Assembly: GCA_964019135.1 (NCBI GenBank)
Contig: OZ025257.1
Span: 19,991,971 to 20,055,970 of the forward strand
Reading direction: 5' to 3'
Length of the DNA: 64,000 nt
Source: Arenicola marina
Lineage: Eukaryota > Annelida > Polychaeta > Arenicolidae
Positions within the stretch are counted from its first letter, which is position 1. The number at the start of each line of letters is the position of its first letter. Below, piece after piece: positions 1 through 11,924 of this stretch. The notes under the pieces were generated by a model. That model did not search any database. It saw only the letters and a program-made list of their open reading frames with translations, and had not been told where the DNA came from. A program made the position numbers and the translations under genes.

Positions 1-2942
1 CAACCGCACAACGCTATGATCAAAGCGTTCCACTTGGATGAGGGATGGAAAGGCGATGAATAAACCTCGCCCAGTTACTCCCAGTGGGAAATCCCAACAG
101 GGAGAGAGAGAGAGACGGGGGGAGGGAGTGGGGTGGGCGTGAGGGTGGGGAGAGTGTATTTTATTTGGACCCTTCTCCCCGCTAACGTTGCAACCCCCAT
201 TCTCCTTACCCCATCATACTTACCACCCGGCCATCCCTACCTGCGAACACCATTTTGCATCAGTCAGCTAAACCAATGGCTGCTCTTTGTGGCTTCTGGA
301 TTTTCCGCCCACCTAGCTGTTTTTGTATACTCCTGTCCAGTTATAATAGGGGGAAATGAAAGATTGAGAGCCATCTGAACTGGTAGCAGGCGTGATGTAG
401 TATAAGTGGCACCAAATGGCCTTTGTTTAATGTTTTCCATTGATTCTGTCCGGAATAGGGCAAGAGGTAGGAGAGAGGGCCAACCACCCCTACAGCCTCC
501 TCCACCCACCCACCCCCTACACCTCGGTGTCTGGCATCCCCAATCCTGATCGCCCTGAATTTCATCAGCTCATAAATAGTATACCTACGCGATTCCCGCT
601 TAAGGCAGCTGCAACCAAAATGTCTAAGAAATCGATATCATGTGTTGTGTTGGATTTATTAGCTCAGCAATTTATGATAAGACAGACAAAACATTAGCAC
701 TCTGAAATTCGTTTATTTTACGTTTCATAATATATGTTATTTCTTTAAAGTCGTCTTGGACGTTACTGCACCTCGCCCTTTGATCGTGGGCTTATGGTTA
801 GATCTTAGCCACGGGCTGTCACATACTGAACAGATAATGGGGTAACCGAGAAGACTGACAGAGATGTCAGAAGCCCTTTGTATCCAGGCCACCCACCTCG
901 TCCATATGGAATCAGAGACTGTGGAGCCAGACTTCCAAAGGGGGCCCACCGATTGGTAATATGAACTGCTGAGTCATGCCCATCTCATTGTCCAGCTTCT
1001 GTAAGATTTACGTTATGCAATCCCACTGGCTTCAGGCCTAGCGACAGATGACATGTGTCCAGTAGGGACACATCGATCTGATGATCAATGGCTTCGGATG
1101 GTCTGTACCATAACAAGACGCCGTCTGTTGTCCCGTTTGAAGGTTGGAGGACATGGGGCCAATGTTAAACACACGACTGTCCATATCTCCGCTGCAATTA
1201 TTTTAAATACGGTGTATCCATTTCCATGTAACAGCTATGATGGTAAAGATCTGCCCGGCCCTGTTGCCTCTCTCCTCGAATAGCGGCAGCGTTCATTTGG
1301 TGGGGAAGCCGTGATGGCGGTTGAATCGAGGCTGAAATTTGTGGAGCTTATATTGTCACTGATAATGTGACACAAAATAAACCACCGAATCAATCGTATT
1401 ACGTAGCCAAAAAAAAACATGCATTATTGCTATGAATGTCGAAATGACAAGCCAGAGCATTGCGCAGCGTGTCCGTTTGTGACGTCACGGAGTTCAAAGA
1501 ATATCTCCTTCGTTGCTTGGCATTTTGAGTATACACGCCAGTTAATATAAAAACTGGATAGTATTACTATGATACATATTATTTGATTTGATGAAATGCC
1601 TCGACTATACGAAACCATGCAGATGATACAAATACATGGAAACATTCCATGATCAATAATTAATTCGTTGACGGTGTCTTCAAATTTTGTTATGTTGTCA
1701 AATGTTTATATATATTTGGAATATTCTGCATGCATTCATGCAACATATATCATGTCGCCTGTTTTTTGTGTGCACGGGGAATATAATTTTCAATCACTAA
1801 CATATGTGGGCGTCATTTTTTAATTTGGTCACAGCATCCGGATGCTGACGCAAGCTACAATGATGCCAGCGTCCCATCAACAAGCTATGCGTCGGGAAAT
1901 TTTGAAAATAATCAAGCATTCAGCAAACATCGGCATAACACACAATTTATGCCATACTCCTCTATTGACCTGATCTTCACATCCTCCCCGGTTCCCTTTA
2001 TCTCACTGGCCTTATTTTACCAGACAATTAAAGTGCAGCGTAAGACTGATGGCCGATGTGATTAAGCTTGATTAGAATCGCCATGGTTAAGGGTATGAGC
2101 CTGGGCCAGTGACGTCAGCCCACGGTGATATACTACAGTGGGACACTGCTGCTTCTCACCGTGAGGCCAGTCTGTCTGCCCCGCCCGCCGCCCATGTCGC
2201 TCTTACACCACCCACTCCTCCATGGTCACCTCAATAGTTCTTAATGGCTTTGTGGTCGGCGTCTCCCGCGGGAGGCGCTGCAGACACTACCCCATGGTGG
2301 CGCACACAGTGACCGTATCTGCCTAGACGTTATAACCCCGGGCGCCGCCTCTTTACGTCGAGCCCAGGTGGAGATGCCGACACTGCGGTCGAACATGGCG
2401 AAAAGAAATATATGTGAAATGGTGAAAGCTTTTAATGTCATTGCCTGGGTTGCCCGGAAAGGAATATTACTTGCAACCTTGACAGCTAGGTCGGCGATAT
2501 CAGCAGTTATATAATGATCTCCTCCAAGCTTCCACACGTGACTTTTCACGTGACATACATGCAATACCCACTCGCCTCCAACCATGGGCCTTGCCTCTTC
2601 ACAGCAAGACTACAGCGGATACCATAGGAATTAGTGAACTAGTTAATGTGAATCCGGGAACTGGAACATGTATCCATATCGATGGCCCCTCCCTCTCATC
2701 TCCTGGCTTCCTCAATTCTCATTATGCAATACTGATCACTCTAGCTTGGCTTTGGTCTACAATTTGATGCCGCACACACATATATAATGGACACAGTATC
2801 ACACACGTAAATAATCACTTCATTATCCATAATCTTCCTGTTAAACTCCCCCTTATCTTGTTTCCTCCTTGGCTGCGAGGAATAGTCTAGCTCTATATGG
2901 GAAGTTTGGGCCTTAGTTTGTGTGATTGTGCAGTGTTGTCTG

Positions 2943-3025
2943 ATATTTCGACGGCGGTGCGAACCTGCGACCATCAGATCATCGCGCCGACACGCTAGCT
3001 CTCCGGGTGCAAGTAAATGTACCCA
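2943..3025 (-). repeat. tRNA-derived element (SINE-like), U1 copy
   Basis: Read on the minus strand, this stretch resembles the 3' two thirds of a tRNA. A GAGCTAGCGTG word stands for the A-box side, an anticodon-arm-like stretch contains GATGATCTGATGGTCG, and a good RNA polymerase III B box follows as GGTTCGCACC. The anticodon-arm stretch resembles elongator tRNA-Met, but the middle of the loop is changed. This is the best preserved of four copies; those in U3, U4 and U5 have a decayed B box (for example GGTGCGCGCC). The acceptor stem cannot be closed, so it is not a functional tRNA gene. It is probably the head of a tRNA-derived SINE amplified with the unit. Confidence 0.5.
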
Positions 3026-4857
3026 CAGCCCGGTCACAACCGCATCTAATAACACCATAGTCGACCCGGTGTCGCTATACGTCAGGGGGGAACTGGTAGA
3101 AGACTCAGTTATTGCTGTCTACTGCGCTTTCGATCGATTGGATGATGCCTTCAATTTCCCTAAATGCGGTTCCAAGGGAAGGTTTGATCACTCAAAGGGA
3201 GGTCATTTTCATTTTCTCGTACAACTCTTCAATGTCATCTTGAATGACTGTAACATGTTATTCTGTGGAAGTAGCTAGTCGCAGAGTTCAATAGGCTGGA
3301 GCTGACAGTACGGTGGACAGGAGCTGATGGTGCAATGGGCCCTAGCTTAAGCTCGAGAAGGTTTATGCCTGTGTTAAAGCAGTGTGGCTTCATTTAGGCC
3401 AATGATCTGGCATTTAACATTGGAGCAAGTGGTCGCCCCCACCCCCAACCCCTCCATTCCCAACCACCATCCTCGATGACATCCTCGCTAACAATTGGAC
3501 GCTCTGCGAATGTTAGCAATGTTGAGGGATGCGAGCCCGTACTGATTAAATGTTTGATTTAATTCTTTCTCAGGAGCGATCTGCCGTTCAAAAAACCCTT
3601 CGTACGAACGTTCCCGCAACTTTTCGGACGACGTTAAATGTACGTTAAAGGCACGTATAGCGGATCCATATAAGACAGCGATAAGTGGTACATATTTTAT
3701 GTGCGAGCCCCGAGGTCCGAGGGCTGAAGACAATAGAAGGAGGTAATAATGCTCGATCGTTCTTTTAATCTGGCGCGGTGCCGACACTCCATGTATTCGC
3801 TCTAAAATTCTCCATGAATATAATAAGCAATATTTGCCTTGTTTTCCTCAAAACAAATTATAACCCTGATACCAATAAAAAGTACGAGGTTCTACGCTGG
3901 GCGATGCCATCCAGTCATGCGTTGTGGCGATGCGGCCGCCGACTATCTGTAAAGTAACAACTGACCATGTTCATGCATGCGTTATGGACTGACCAGGCCA
4001 GGCCCTTGGGGAGTTCACATGTCTAGATGACTTCCAGTTGGAAAGCCTGTACCCGTGGCCTCGATATGCTTTCAATGAGACTGCGCGCCAGATTGGGAGA
4101 TACGTCCCAGTAAATGGATGTATATTGACACTGCGCTGTCCGCGGTCAAAGGCGAAGTTTCCATCGCGCTGAATGCTGTGGCGATATGATGCATCATTCG
4201 TCAAGTAAGGCAGACATCGGCGCTAGCCATCTCAGCTGATCGCTCCGGACTCCAGAGGAGTGGAAAGCGGTTCGTGGCTTGTATGAATGGTGCCGGAGTG
4301 GGAGACGGGGCGGGGGTGCAGGGTAGCGGGAGTGCGTGTTTGGGGGGAAGGGGCGTAGTGGAATGGGAATGAGGGCAGGGAACAAGCGGATTTACGGGAT
4401 ATAGTAGAGAGGTATTGGTCATAGCTTCTGTCCGTCTTCGGGGCAAGGAATCATTCTAAGGGGTGACCCTGGCGGGAAATAAGCGGAAAAGCCTCCGCAA
4501 AAGACGACCTGGGAAATGGGAAAATTAAATTATGACTCGTTTTTCCTGCCCGGCTTTTTCGTCAAAATGGCCTCTGACCTCGATGAGGCGGAGCGTTCAG
4601 TGGGGAGCCGTAAAGGCGGGTGAATGGAGGCCAAGATTTGTGGAACAATCTCATAGCAAATAGAACTCAACAGCGCTGAATGGTTCCCTGCAAACCAAGA
4701 CCCTTCAAGGTCAACACTAGGTTCGGCGACATATATCCGGAACATTGACACAGAATGTTGCTTTAGCCTGGATGACGGGAGCGATGTACCAAGCTAATCC
4801 AATGCAAATGTCAGAGGCTTTGTCGTTTTTAGTTATTAAGGGATATGTATATATTTA

Positions 4858-4947
4858 GTGTGACAGAAAAGCCCCAAGACAAGTCAAACGTAGATATATA
4901 TATATATATATATTCACGCCATTTCTACGTTTGACTTGTCTTGTCAC
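4858..4947. mobile_element. TA-cored inverted-repeat element (MITE-like hairpin), U1 copy
   Basis: The left arm contains CCCCAAGACAAGTCAAACG and the right arm CGTTTGACTTGTCTTG, with a (TA)n core and a short spacer between them. The two arms would form a long hairpin. Compared with the U3 copy the right arm has lost about 14 bp (the GGGGTTTTTCTGCC part), while the left arm is intact. The equivalent place in U2, U4 and U5 has no hairpin, which marks it as an insertion in the A lineage. There is no coding capacity. It may be a non-autonomous DNA transposon, but no target duplication is certain. Confidence 0.6.
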
Positions 4948-5089
4948 TGAAACTATATCTTTCACCAGAACCTGATAATTGCAGTACATAAAATTACAAC
5001 AGTATTATATATTAGCTGGTAACATGGGTTTCAGGCTACATCTCTGAAACCGAGACAGCTAAAACTATACCCAGAGCAAACACCAATAT

Positions 5090-5685
5090 GACAATAGCGC
5101 GAGTTTGCGGGGCGTTAGGCAATTTATTGGCCCGACATCAAGCTGTAGCAGCCCGCCAATTTTCATTATCGGCCCGAGGCCGCAAGGCCGAGGGCGGATA
5201 ATGAAAATGAAGGGCTGCTACAGCTTGATGAAGGGCCAATAAAATGCCTAACGCCAAGCAAACCTCGCGCTATTACTATTATTACGAGTTGAATTTAAAT
5301 TAAAGGCGTTGACTTGTCTCTGCTTCTTTGGTTTAATTTCCGCATGCAACGACCAAAGTAAAGCATTTTGGGACTGACTGTCCGCAAATCGCAAGCCTTT
5401 CCACATATAGTTGGCCAGTCGCCTTTTTATACCATATATATGTTGCCAAGAAACATAGCATGTGCAACTAGGCAACTAGTCATGGAAGCGGGCTAATTAA
5501 AGCTATAACTACAATTCTTTTGTGCGTGACGTCATATTTCATTGTTCTATGCAGCGTCGCCATGGCAACGATTGTCGATTGCATGGGCAGCAGGGCGGTT
5601 TGGGTCAGAATACGGCATTTTAGAGGCCTTCAGATGTAACGCTATTGTACTAGTTAACATGCCCACCAACTCGTAATAATAATTA
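5090..5685. mobile_element. Private 0.6-kb insertion with a long terminal fold-back, U1 only
   Basis: U3 runs without interruption from CAAACACCAAT to CATTATCGACACA at the corresponding place, while U1 has about 595 bp in between. The insertion opens with a nearly perfect palindrome of about 185 bp (5092-5275). Its arms share AGCGCGAG, GGCGTTAGGCA, ATCAAGCTGTAGCAGCCC and TTTTCATTATC, with a tight GGCCGCAAGGCC turn near 5185. Outer inverted words ACAATAGCG (5092) and CGCTATTGT (about 5640) and a further pair, ATTATTACGAGTTG and CAACTCGTAATAAT (about 5277 and 5668), frame the rest. The interior has no long open frame; one minus-strand 75-codon frame at 5248-5475 is not recognisable. This looks like a non-autonomous fold-back or MITE-type DNA element. 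It is younger than the U1/U3 split, unless U3 lost it precisely. Confidence 0.65.
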
Positions 5686-8600
5686 TCAACACAGAGTAAT
5701 TGTTTTGCCCTGTACCAAAAGGAACATGTAATGTCGTTGGTCGGGTATAGTCAGGACGTGAATCTCAACAATTATAATGGTGAGAAATGCAAAAAAAATA
5801 GATTTCAAGTTTCCTTTCGTTCAGGAATATCACATATTGGATAACTCCGAAAAAAAGATTGATTGAGTCGCATTTCAGAGACGTGCATTGAGATTAAGCG
5901 ACGAGGCTCGAGGTGGAGCTGTGGAATTTATTTCTGGCTATGTAACTGCCAATCTAACATCGGACGGAATCTGGGCCTTTGATTTGTCCCTCTGGTCTGA
6001 CCTGTTGGTCTGGACCCTGTGAGACGGGACTCGCGGACTTCACCAGCTCAACCCAAGCCTCGAGGCGAACAAAGGTCAGCAATGCGGTAATAGCCATAAG
6101 AAGATTCTTACCCAGGGAATGTTTTGCTTAAATTTAAAGTGATAAGTGAGTTTGATGTACCTAAAACCCGGCGATCAATATCGTTATGTCAGTCCAGGCT
6201 GACGTGAGGCGCCCGCGGGGACATGCTGCAGACGGCGAGATGACATAGTTTTAGGCCGGATTATGTCGATAATTGGCCTTCTGTCTTGATGGGGGCGCGC
6301 CAACCAAAGACCTAGTCAATCACTGTGAGTCACGGAGCGTGATCCCGTATCGGGCTGCGTTTTATTGGAAAACCTCTTCTTTCCTTTCTTATTTACCATA
6401 ATGCAGATTTACAACAAGTTCGTCAATGCATATTACAGTATTACTTTATTGGAAGACCTGACTTCATCCGTAAATATGGAATTGAACTAGTATCCCGCAT
6501 TCAAGAAAATATCGATATGCTACACGGCTGGACAGAGGCAATAATATTGTCCTAGAACTTTATCCTAGACAATTTATACCTGTATTGAAGATATTTCTGA
6601 CTGCGACACCATTTTGCATACGATACTTTAATTCTCGCATAGTCATTATTTGCCCTTGAGGCAACACTCATATCATATTGATAAACAGGAAGAAATTAGC
6701 TGCTTAAATAAAAACCAGACTATGAAAAAACATATATTCAATAAAAGCGATATGCGTTAAAATATATTCGCGGGCTGTTTTTTTGGCTCATGTCGTAGTA
6801 ATCCTGAGGAGTAGGAACGCTGTATTTGTGTTGTCGAGAGCGAACCAACCCTATATAAAAAAGGCGATAAAAGCGGCCCTTTAATAATGCCATGTGTTTC
6901 GAAATGAGCTGGGATTTCTTTAGATGAAAAGCAGTCTCATAGAGTAGGAAGTCCGCATGTGTCTTATGTTTAAGCTGAATTGCTTCGTGTAGCGCTATTG
7001 ATATTGCGAAGTTGACTCCGGGTATCCTAACGTTTATCTTTCAACGATTTTCATCTCCCGCCACACCCAGCACATTAGAGACATGGCACTGCCATAGTAA
7101 AGCCATGAATTCCCACAGCCAGGAATCGGGTCTATTGGGGGATTGGCTTTCCGCATACCACTCTGTGGCGAGACTGTGTGCAAACAACTCCAACACATGC
7201 GGGCTCCAACGAAGCAATTTAATTCCACTGACACTGGGGTCGGTGGGTGCCTGGAATAACAACATGGCTGGCGAGAGCGGGAGAGGGTGGGGGGCGCAAG
7301 CCGGGGGGTGGGGGAGATGGGGTTAGGGCGGGAGCCATTGAAGTGAATTGATGGACTTACGGGGTCAACTCTACGGAAATCGTTTAAAGTCAGTCACTCC
7401 CCAGTCATGTGATTACCACCACAGCCGATCGGATCACCCCCTGTATTGAGCATGAGAATAAGATATGTAATGGATCGTTTTTTTTCTTTTGGATGCTTGC
7501 CTCGAGGCAAATATGGATTTTATTTTGAGGCTTCCTAACTACCGTGGCGGAATGAAAGAATGAAAGAAACCTCCTGGACATTGAGATAAATGTCATGTTA
7601 GACAAGTCTCGTATTTGGACAGTACCGAGAAGGACTAGATGATGGCGTTTAATTTGTGAGACATTCTTCCTTGGCCGTTAATTGAATTTCTGTTCCAAAG
7701 TCTAATGAATTCAGCGGTTCAACCTATATGATGTATTTAAATTAGTATTCTAATATATTTGATTGAATGTTAAACTAAATATTTAACTGTGTGACATATG
7801 TTACATAAATTCTTGGCATGTTTCCGTTACGTTTCTAATAACAACCTTTCTAAACCTTGTTTCTATAACAACTAGTAGAACCATCAACCACGTCATGACC
7901 AAGCGGGCTAACGGACTTCGCGTATTGTGTGTTGGACTAGTTGCGTGCCACACAAAAGACCTCAAGACGGTAATCTGTCCTCTAAAATCCCATTTCCAAT
8001 TGGCTCCCGGGGGCAGTGTCATTGGGCCGGCACTGGCCGCGGAGATCCGCTTTGCTAGAATTACAGTTTTGTTCATCTCTCCCCGTCAGTCCCCGCGCCT
8101 CTACTTTCTGTTTTTGTCCCCTCCCGACCGCCACCACTGTTTGCTTGCTTTTTACCACCCCTTCCCCCCTTGGTGTCTGTCATCAGACGCGACCGGTTTC
8201 AAAATCTGTCTGCCTCACCACGCGGCTCACGGAGATCACATGACAGGAAGTGGACTGCGACCACGTGTTTTCAACCAGGTACCCGGATGTCGTGCTCTGT
8301 CTCTGTTTTGGAGTCCGGATGGGTCATTGCGCGGGCTTGGCCCGGAGAGGGAGGGGTGGTGTTACAAATATAATTAAACGTCACACACAGCGCCACTTTG
8401 TGTAGGCGTAGGCCAAAGAACAGACTAAGCAATATCAGCTCCGCCTATTCGGCAGTCCAGTGGGTGAAAGTGTGAAAGGTTAGATGCGTCGGCTCCAAGA
8501 ATATCAAGGTTAAATATGTAGCTTCATTGGCGGTATTCAGAACGTCGCAAGGGTTGTTCAGAAAAAACCGGTAATCCGAACCTTGGGTAATTTCATGTCT

Positions 8601-11600
8601 GTGTGGTAGAAGGAAAAAGATCCAATGTCCTTCTTTGCAAATAGTAGGGGGTTACCCAGGGGACATTGTTTCAATCTCCCTTTTTTCTCATTGACGCGAT
8701 ATGACCAACAGTGGCTAACGCGTCCTGGCGTCCTGAATATATAACTAACCATTGGCATAGTTCAGCACACATGAGTGATTACGGACTTCGTTTGTTTGTT
8801 CCTGTATACTACTAAACAACATGTCTGCGTGAGGCTCGAATGAACTGAGGCATGTCATAAAAGATCCAGTTAGCAAATTAATCGCTTTTAAGGTTATGTA
8901 TCTCATATTATTATCTGTAACGATACAGATCTTTCAAATGTTTCAATTTTCATTCCATTTTTTGTCGGGACGTGCTTTTTTCAATTATGGGCGACACGGT
9001 GCACCAAATAGTCGGTGGGTGAGTAGAGTATGCACCATCTTTACCGGCAAGGGAGTGGACCCCGATGAGCCGTCTATCGCCATAACCTTGCCCGTCACAC
9101 TGCCTCGGCCTCACAGCGCTCTCATCTGACCCCCGGTAACCGCACAACGCTATGATCAAAGCGTTCCACCTGGATGAGGGATAGACAAGACGGTGAAACC
9201 TCACTCACTCCCGTTGCAAAATCCCAGCAGATAGAGACAGAGGGCGAGATGGGGTAGGGGTGAGGTAGTGTACTTCCTTTGGACCTTCTCTCCCTCCTAA
9301 CGCTACAACCCCCATTCTTCTTACCCCACCATACTTCCCACCCTACCATCCCTACCTGCGAATACCATCGTGCATCAGTTAGCTAAAACCATGGCTATTT
9401 TTTGTGGCTTCTGGATTTTCTGCTCACTTACTAGTTGCTTTTGTATACTCCTGTCTAGTTATAATGGGGGAACATGAAAGATTGAGAGGCATCTAAACGG
9501 TCGGCAGGTGTGATGTAGTAAAAGTTGTACCAAATGGCCTTTGTTTAATGTTTTTCATTGGTGCTGTCCGGAATAGGGCAAGAGGGAGGAGAGAGGACGA
9601 ACCACCCCTACAACCTCCTCCACCCACCCACCCCCTACACCTCGGTGTCTGGCATCCCCAATCTTGATCACCCTGAATTTCATCAGCTCATGAATAGTAT
9701 GCCTATGCGAGTCCCGCTTAAGGCAGCTGTAACCCAAATGTCCAAGAAATCGATATCATACCTATGAGTTGGATTTATTGACTCAGCAATTTAAGATAAG
9801 ACATAGAAAATATTAACCCTATGAAATTCGTTTATTTTACGTTTCATAATATATGTTATTTAATTAACGTCGTCTAGGACGTTACTGGACCTCGCTGTAT
9901 CAAAGTCCTTTGATCGTGGGCTTATGGCTAGAACTTAGCCACGGGCTGTCACATACTGAACAGATAATGGGGTAACCGAGAAGACTGACAGAGATGTAAC
10001 AAGCCCTTTGCCACAGACACCGTCCACATAGAATCAGAGACTGTGGAGCCAGACTTCCAAAGGGGGCCCACCGATTGGTAATATGAACTGCTGAGTCATG
10101 CCCATCTCATTGTCCATTTTCTGTAAGATTTACGTTATGCAATCCCACTGGCTTCAGGCCTAGCGACAGATGACATGTGTCCAGTAAGGACTCATCGATC
10201 TGATGATCAATGGCTTCGGATGGTCAGTACCATAACAAGACGCCGTCTGTTGTCCCGTTGGAAGGTTGGAGGAAATGGGGCCAATGTTAAACACACGACT
10301 GTCCATATCTCCGTCGGGAGAAATGGTCAGCCATTGTATCCGCAATTATTTTAAATACGGTGTATCCATTTCCATGTAACAGCTATGATGGTAAAGATCT
10401 GCCCGGCCCTGTTGCCTCTTTCCTTGAAAAACGGCAGCATTCATTTGGTGGGGAAGCCGTGATGGCGGTTGAATCGAGGCTGAAATTTGTGGAGCTTATA
10501 TTGTCACTGATAATGTGACACAAAATAAACCACCGAATCAATCGTATTACGTAGCAAAAAAAAAACATGCATTATTGCTATGAATGTCGAAATGACAAGC
10601 AAGAGCATTGCGCAGCGTGTCCGTTTGTGACGTCACGGAGTTCAAGAACACCTCCTTCGTTCCTTGGCATTTTCAGTATCCACACCAGTTAATATAAAAA
10701 CTGGATAGTATTACTATGATACATATTACTTGTTTTGATGAAATGTCTCTAAGTTACACACATTATGTGTGCGAGTCCGGAGGTCAGAGGGCACAGCTGA
10801 ACACAATAGAACAAGATGCTAATGCCCCATCGTAATTTCAATCTAGCATGGGGCCGAAGCTCTGTGTCTTCGTGATTATAGTCATGAGGGCATTCAAATG
10901 TAATCACACTTGTAATTGTAATTGTAATTTACGTTTCTCGCATCGTCACCGATAACATTTTACCATTCTCCCCGTGCCAATCATCAGGGAAAGAACGCTA
11001 ATTACCGAGGTACGGACATATCAGTTTTTCATACGGAAAACCACAAAAAAATGCAATCGTCAAAGTCGGAAAAAAATTGCCATGAATATAATAAGCAATA
11101 TTTGCCTTGTTTTCCCCAAAACAAATTATACCCCTGATACCAATAGGAAGTACGAGGTTCTACGCTGGGCGATGCCATCCAGTCAAGCATTGTGGCGATG
11201 CGGCCCCCGACTGTCTGTAAAGTAACACCTGTGCCTGTTCATTCATGGGTTATGGACTGACCAGGCCAGGCCCTTGGGGAGGTCACATGTCTAGAGAACT
11301 TCCGGTTGGAAAGGCTGTGCCCGTGGCCTCGATATGCTTTCAATTAAACTGCTCGCCAGATTAGGAGATACGTCCCAGTAAATGGATGTATATTGACACT
11401 GCGCTGTCCGCGGTCAAAGGCTAAGTTTCCATCGCGCTGAATGCTGTGGCGATATGATACATCATTCATCAAGTACGGCAGACATCGGCGCCATCCATCT
11501 GAGCTGATAGCTGCGGACTCCAGAGGAGCGGGCAGCGGTTCGTTGCTGGAACGAATGGTGCCGGAGTGGGAGATGGGGCGGGGGGCGTAGGTTAAGCGGG

Positions 11601-11924
11601 GGTTCCTGTGTAGGATTGCGTGGGGGGCGTAGTGGAGTGGGAATCGGGGCAGGGAACAAGCGGATTTACGGGATATAGTGGAGAGGTATTGGTCATAACT
11701 ACTGCCCATTTTCGGGGCAAGGGATTATTCTAAGGGGTGACCCTGGCGGGCAATAAGCGGGAAAGCCTCAGCAAACGACCGCCTCGTTAACGTGCAAATG
11801 AAATTATGACTCGTTTTTTCTGCCCGGCCTTGTCGTCAAATGACCTCAGTCCTCGGGTAGGCGGAGCTTTCAGGTGGAGGACAGCCGTGAAGGCGGGTGA
11901 ATAGAGGCCAAGATTTGTGGGCTG

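Larger units (their letters stand above)
1..9137. repeat. U1, array unit of type A
   Basis: This is the first visible unit. It carries the left block (1-720), a middle block with two TGACGTCA-type palindromes (about 1480 and 2110), a tRNA-like element (2943-3025), the G-rich block at 4290-4400, a TA-cored hairpin (4858-4947), a private 0.6-kb insertion (5090-5685) and the 1.2-kb A-type segment (about 6950-8240). Relative to U2 and U4 it lacks about 250-300 bp near 3790, where the text jumps from the light-regulatory-looking ATTCGCTCTAAAATT words to CCATGAATATAATAAGC; this is a simple deletion. Near 8590 it also lacks the second tRNA-like element found in U2-U4: the sequence passes straight from CCTTGGGTAATTT to CATGTCTGTGTGG. 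No coding region can be supported in this 9.1 kb. Confidence 0.8.

Noticed and set aside
133..565. Frames in the left block of the U units (81-85 codons, also near 9558, 16505, 31335)
   Set aside because: Lengths and frames change in every unit and the pyrimidine-rich runs explain the openness.
7012..8377. Long frames in the A-type segment (up to 160 codons, 7895-8377, with relatives at 22433 and 41156)
   Set aside because: The three A units do not keep one common frame; stops and indels differ, and the peptides show no domain. The block is repeat sequence.
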